In this document: positions 60,862 to 64,000 of the stretch, one piece after another
Layout of the letters: each line of letters opens with the position of its first letter
Numbering within the stretch: the stretch's first letter is position 1
Origin: Ancylobacter sp. SL191
GTDB lineage: Bacteria > Pseudomonadota > Alphaproteobacteria > Rhizobiales > Xanthobacteraceae
Direction: 5' to 3'
DNA length: 64,000 bases
Assembly: GCF_026625645.1 (NCBI RefSeq)
Contig: NZ_CP113056.1
Location: 4,191,001 to 4,255,000, forward strand
Notes under the pieces: model-generated
What the model was told of the DNA's origin: nothing
What the model saw: the letters and a program-made list of their open reading frames with translations, nothing else
Database searches by the model: none
Program-made: the position numbers and the translations under genes

Positions 60862-62246
60862 CCACCCCGGACCCTCGCCTCGACGGCGCGGCGCGCAGCG
60901 CGCTTCTCGCCCGCCTGCGTGGCCGCCCAGCCGCGAACACCGAGGCGTCGCAGAGGTCTTATGATACCTCGTTCGAGACCCTGCCGGGTTTCGAGGAACT
61001 GAGGATCATGCGCGCAGCGGGGGATCTCCTCGGCGTCGCCAACCCGTTCTACCGCGCCCATGAAGGCTGCGCCGGCGCCACCACCCGGATCGAGGGGCGC
61101 GAGGTCATCAATTTCGCCTCCTACGACTATCTCGGCCTCAACGCCCACCCCGCCGTGCGGCAGGCGGCGCATGACGCGGTATCAAGATACGGCACCAGCG
61201 TCTCGGCAAGCCGGCTGGTGGCGGGCGAGCGGCCGTTTCACCGGGAGCTGGAAGCCGCACTGGCCGGTCTGCACCAGCAAGACGACGCCGTCGCCTTCGT
61301 TTCCGGCCATGCGGCCAATGTCACGACCATCGGCAGCCTGCTCGGCGCGGATGACGTGATCTTCCACGACGCCTTGATTCACAACAGCATTATCGTCGGC
61401 GCCGAGCTCTCGGGCGCGCGCCGCCGCAGCTTCCCGCACAATGATCTCGACGCTCTGGAGGCGATGCTGGCCAGCGAGCGCCCACGCAGCCAGCGGGCGC
61501 TGATCGTCGTCGAGGGGCTCTATTCGATGGACGGCGACATGCCGGACCTCGGCCGCCTCATCGCTCTCAAGGAGTGCTATGGCTGTTGGCTGATGGTCGA
61601 TGAGGCCCACAGCGTCGGTGTCCTCGGGGCGCGTGGCCACGGGCTGGCGGAACAGGCCGGCATCGCCCCAGCTCGCGTTGACATCTGGATGGGCACGCTG
61701 TCCAAGTCACTGGCCTCCTGCGGCGGCTATATCGCCGGGCCGCAGCCGCTGATCGACTTCCTCAAGGCGACGGCGCCCGGCTTCGTCTACAGCGTCGGCC
61801 TGCCTCCCGCCGCCAGCGCCGCCGCGCGCGCGGCGCTCGCGGTGATGGGTCGGGAAAGCGAGCGCATAGCGCGGCTTACCACCAATTCGCGGCTCTTCCT
61901 CGCGGAGGCGCAGGCCGCCGGCCTCGATACCGGCACCGCCGAGGGCCACGCCATCGTGCCGGTGATGGTGGGGGATTCGCTCAAGGCGGTGATGCTGTCA
62001 GAGCGCCTGCTGGCGCGCGGTATCAATGTACTTCCCATCATCCATCCGGCCGTACCGCATCGTTCGGCACGGCTGCGCTTCTTCATCAGCGCCACTCACG
62101 AGACGGACCAGATCCGCACCGCGGTGGCGTTGGTCGTCGAGGAGATGGCGCAGTGCGACGCGCGGATGGCCGGGCTGGGCCTGACGATTTTGAGCGCCGA
62201 ACAGGCGGGCTTCATGCCCGCCACGGCGCGGGAGACTGCACCATGA
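60858..62246 (+). CDS. rkpG: Alpha-oxoamine synthase, RkpG-like
   Basis: A 462-residue PLP enzyme of the group including serine palmitoyltransferase, BioF and 2-amino-3-ketobutyrate-CoA ligase. Signatures are FASYDYLGLNAHPAVRQAAHDA, GTSVSASRLVAGERPFHRELE, VDEAHSVGVLGARGHG and the PLP-lysine in GTLSKSLASCGGY. It condenses an acyl thioester with an amino acid with loss of CO2. Its ATG overlaps the synthase stop, so it is the natural release enzyme: the product would be a long-chain 3-keto amine. An extra N-terminal 60 residues may dock to the carrier domain. Confidence 0.92.
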   Translation: MTTPDPRLDGAARSALLARLRGRPAANTEASQRSYDTSFETLPGFEELRIMRAAGDLLGVANPFYRAHEGCAGATTRIEGREVINFASYDYLGLNAHPAVRQAAHDAVSRYGTSVSASRLVAGERPFHRELEAALAGLHQQDDAVAFVSGHAANVTTIGSLLGADDVIFHDALIHNSIIVGAELSGARRRSFPHNDLDALEAMLASERPRSQRALIVVEGLYSMDGDMPDLGRLIALKECYGCWLMVDEAHSVGVLGARGHGLAEQAGIAPARVDIWMGTLSKSLASCGGYIAGPQPLIDFLKATAPGFVYSVGLPPAASAAARAALAVMGRESERIARLTTNSRLFLAEAQAAGLDTGTAEGHAIVPVMVGDSLKAVMLSERLLARGINVLPIIHPAVPHRSARLRFFISATHETDQIRTAVALVVEEMAQCDARMAGLGLTILSAEQAGFMPATARETAP

Positions 62247-63721
62247 AGGTCGTTCTGGATATCACAAGGCTGCTGAGGCGCTCGAACCAGCGCACGCCGA
62301 CCGGTATCGACCGCGTCGAGCTCGCCTATGCCCGCCATCTTCTGTCGAGCCCCGCTTATAAAGACAACGCCGCCTTCGTCGCCCGGCTGCGGGCCTCGAC
62401 ATGGTATCTTGATGCCGACACGGTCTCGTCCTTCGTGGACACACTGGCCTTGCGCTGGAAGCTCTCCGAAGGCCGCGTCACCAAGCGCGAGCTCTTCGCC
62501 ATCGAGCGCTTCCTCGGCCAGCCGACCGGCGTTCTGGCCAATCTTGAACCGCCCACTCCCCTCCGCTCCGGGCTGCCGGACATCCTCCCGCCGCTGCGCC
62601 GCCTGTTTTCGCCGGTCAACCTGCTGCCGCGCCTCCTGCGCCGCCGCAATTCCGATGGTGCCGTCTATCTCAACGTCTCGCATGAGGGGCTGAATTCGAT
62701 GAACGGCATGCGCTCAATGGCGCGCGGCCACCGCATGAAGCCGATGTTCCTGGTCCATGACCTCATCCCGCTGACGCACCCGGAATATGTGCGTCCTGGG
62801 GACGCCGAGAAGCACGAGATGCGCATGCGCACCGTGCTGACCTCGGCCAATGCCATCGTCTGCAATTCGCGCCATACGATGGGCGAGCTCAACGCCTTCG
62901 CCGAGCGATACCGCCTGCCTGTCCCGGAGACGGTGGTGAGCCCGCTCGGCATCGAGGACGAGTTCGATGACGGGCCGATGGAGAATGTCACCACCCATCC
63001 GTTCTTCCTGACCATCGGTACGATTGAACCGCGCAAGAACCACCTCGTCCTTTTGCATGCCTGGCGGGTGCTGGTCGAGAAGCTCGGCCCCAAGGCGCCC
63101 AAGCTCATCATCGTCGGCCGGCGCGGCTGGGAGAACGAGAACGTCGTCGACATCATCGAGCGCTGCCGCAAGCTGGGCGATCATGTGCTGGAATGCAACC
63201 GGCTGCCCGACGCGCATCTGCGCTGGCTGATGCGCCAATCACGCGGCGTGCTGTTCCCCTCCTTCGCGGAAGGTTTCGGATTACCTCTGTTCGAGGCGCT
63301 GGCGCTGCGGGTGCCGGTGATCTGCTCGGAACTCGACGTCTTCCGCGACATCGCCGGCGACGCCCCGCGCTATCTCGACCCGATCGACGGCCTCGGCTGG
63401 GCCCGCACCATCGAGGAATATGCCGATCCCCACTCGCCGGATCGCGCCGCGCAGTTCGCCAAGCTGGCGCAGCTCAGAGTCCCGCGCTGGCGGGATCATT
63501 TCTCGGTCATCGACCGGCTGATCGACGGCGTCGCCGAACCCTCGTCCAAGCCTGTGCCGCGGCCCGTCTCGGTCGTGACGCCGGAGCCTTCCGTGGTCGG
63601 CTGGCGGCCGGTGCCGAGCTTCGAGCGCAACAGCGCGTTGATCTTCGCCGGGGAACGGTCGACCGAGCCGGTCGGCTCCGTGTCCTTCTGCGCCGCCCAG
63701 CCGCATTCGAGCATGAGGTAA
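62243..63721 (+). CDS. GT4-family glycosyltransferase downstream of rkpG
   Basis: A 492-residue GT-B enzyme beginning with VVLDITRLLRR, then MFLVHDLIPLTHPEYVRPGD, FFLTIGTIEPRKNHLVLLHAWRVL (about 255-278) and VLFPSFAEGFGLPLFEALALRVPVICSELDVFRDIAG. ATG 62243 overlaps the rkpG stop. The catalytic part ends near residue 430; the last 65 residues, rich in Pro and Ser, lie antisense over the end of the convergent LtaS/OpgB-like gene. Probably the transferase that puts the first sugar on the lipid, by position only. Confidence 0.87.
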   Translation: MKVVLDITRLLRRSNQRTPTGIDRVELAYARHLLSSPAYKDNAAFVARLRASTWYLDADTVSSFVDTLALRWKLSEGRVTKRELFAIERFLGQPTGVLANLEPPTPLRSGLPDILPPLRRLFSPVNLLPRLLRRRNSDGAVYLNVSHEGLNSMNGMRSMARGHRMKPMFLVHDLIPLTHPEYVRPGDAEKHEMRMRTVLTSANAIVCNSRHTMGELNAFAERYRLPVPETVVSPLGIEDEFDDGPMENVTTHPFFLTIGTIEPRKNHLVLLHAWRVLVEKLGPKAPKLIIVGRRGWENENVVDIIERCRKLGDHVLECNRLPDAHLRWLMRQSRGVLFPSFAEGFGLPLFEALALRVPVICSELDVFRDIAGDAPRYLDPIDGLGWARTIEEYADPHSPDRAAQFAKLAQLRVPRWRDHFSVIDRLIDGVAEPSSKPVPRPVSVVTPEPSVVGWRPVPSFERNSALIFAGERSTEPVGSVSFCAAQPHSSMR

Positions 63722-64000
63722 TCCGTGGCCGTATCATCAGCCAACGCCTCGTGTCCGGGAAGGATGGGGGCATGATCGCCGTAAAACACCAGCAGCGAGC
63801 GGTCCGTGCGCAGATCGAGCGCCTCGACCAGCGCGCCGAGGAGAGCGTCCGCATTGGCGATGTGGCGGACATATTGCGCGATCGGATCATCCGTCTCGGC
63901 CAGCCGGCCCGGCCCGTAGGGGTCGTGCGCCTCCATGGTCACGGCCATGGCGAAAAGCGGCGTGCCGGCCTCAACCGCCTGCTCGATCTCGCGAATGAGT
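63496..64000 (-). CDS. LtaS/OpgB-like sulfatase-fold protein, C-terminal part
   Basis: The frame continues through the right edge, so the N-terminus is missing. FAMAVTMEAHDPYGPGRL matches the conserved VTMENHGPW-type motif of lipoteichoic-acid-synthase/OpgB proteins, and LLVFYGDHAPILPG holds the metal-binding Asp-His of the alkaline phosphatase superfamily. Such membrane enzymes move phosphoglycerol or phosphoethanolamine to glycans, or hydrolyse them. The equivalent place in rhizobial rkp regions may be taken by rkpI; I could not verify that. Its last 75 codons overlap the glycosyltransferase gene tail-to-tail. Confidence 0.75.
   Translation of the reverse strand, partial: LIREIEQAVEAGTPLFAMAVTMEAHDPYGPGRLAETDDPIAQYVRHIANADALLGALVEALDLRTDRSLLVFYGDHAPILPGHEALADDTATDYLMLECGWAAQKDTEPTGSVDRSPAKINALLRSKLGTGRQPTTEGSGVTTETGRGTGLDEGSATPSISRSMTEK

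Noticed and set aside
8040..64000. tRNA or rRNA genes
   Set aside because: No cloverleaf-like T-loop GGTTCRANTCC with matching arms, and no rRNA-like sequence was seen in the intergenic regions.

Overview
The window is high-GC DNA (about two thirds G+C) with compact, often ATGA-overlapping operons and family signatures typical of an alphaproteobacterium. A plausible home is Hyphomicrobiales, perhaps Xanthobacteraceae; this is inferred from gene content, since no rRNA or tRNA is present to test it. No prophage, CRISPR array, intact insertion sequence or integrase was recognised.

Layout. 0-2.6 kb: polar amino-acid ABC uptake genes (binding protein and two permeases, no ATPase). 2.6-5.2 kb: an iron-sulfur type uracil-DNA glycosylase, a sensor-like membrane protein, a block of MITE-like 132-134 bp elements and a membrane-anchored nuclease. 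5.4-8.0 kb: lower-ligand cobalamin genes (cobT divergent from bluB-cobS). 8-10.8 kb: DUF1289 protein, membrane aspartic protease, TauE/SafE exporter, dusA. 11-19 kb: redox and xenobiotic-response genes under two LysR regulators and an Rrf2 regulator (DsbA-like, degenerate metallo-beta-lactamase fold, SnoaL-like, luciferase-like monooxygenase, DoxX, azoreductase, F420-reductase-like). 19.3-21.7 kb: glutathione-dependent formaldehyde detoxification, frmR-frmA-fghA. 21.7-27.6 kb: ribA, a stand-alone RibD reductase, cytochrome b561, and an operon of a dehydrogenase, a degenerate 6-pyruvoyltetrahydropterin-synthase homologue, a glycosyltransferase and a methyltransferase; this looks like an uncharacterised pteridine/deaminated-pyrimidine glycoconjugate pathway. 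27.7-33.5 kb: opgH, a TonB-dependent siderophore receptor and a DUF2254 protein. 33.5-37.2 kb: a sitABCD-type Mn/Fe transporter with a Mur-like operator.

37.3-64 kb is a cell-surface polysaccharide locus. It holds an alpha/beta hydrolase with a helical tail, an SGNH hydrolase, a secreted protein, four glycosyltransferases (one GT61, three GT4-like), two polysaccharide pyruvyl transferase genes (one a tandem fusion, so three pyruvyl transferase domains), manC, a KpsS/RkpJ-like capsule protein, an RkpH-like short-chain reductase, a 2,427-residue iterative type I polyketide synthase (RkpA-like: KS-AT-DH-ER-KR-ACP), an alpha-oxoamine synthase (RkpG-like) and the end of an LtaS/OpgB-type phosphatase/transferase. 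By analogy with the rhizobial rkp-1 region, the synthase, oxoamine synthase and reductase would build a sphingoid-like lipid anchor for a pyruvylated, probably GDP-mannose-derived capsule. This lipid-plus-capsule system and the 21.7-27.6 kb pteridine-like cluster are the two most interesting parts of the window.
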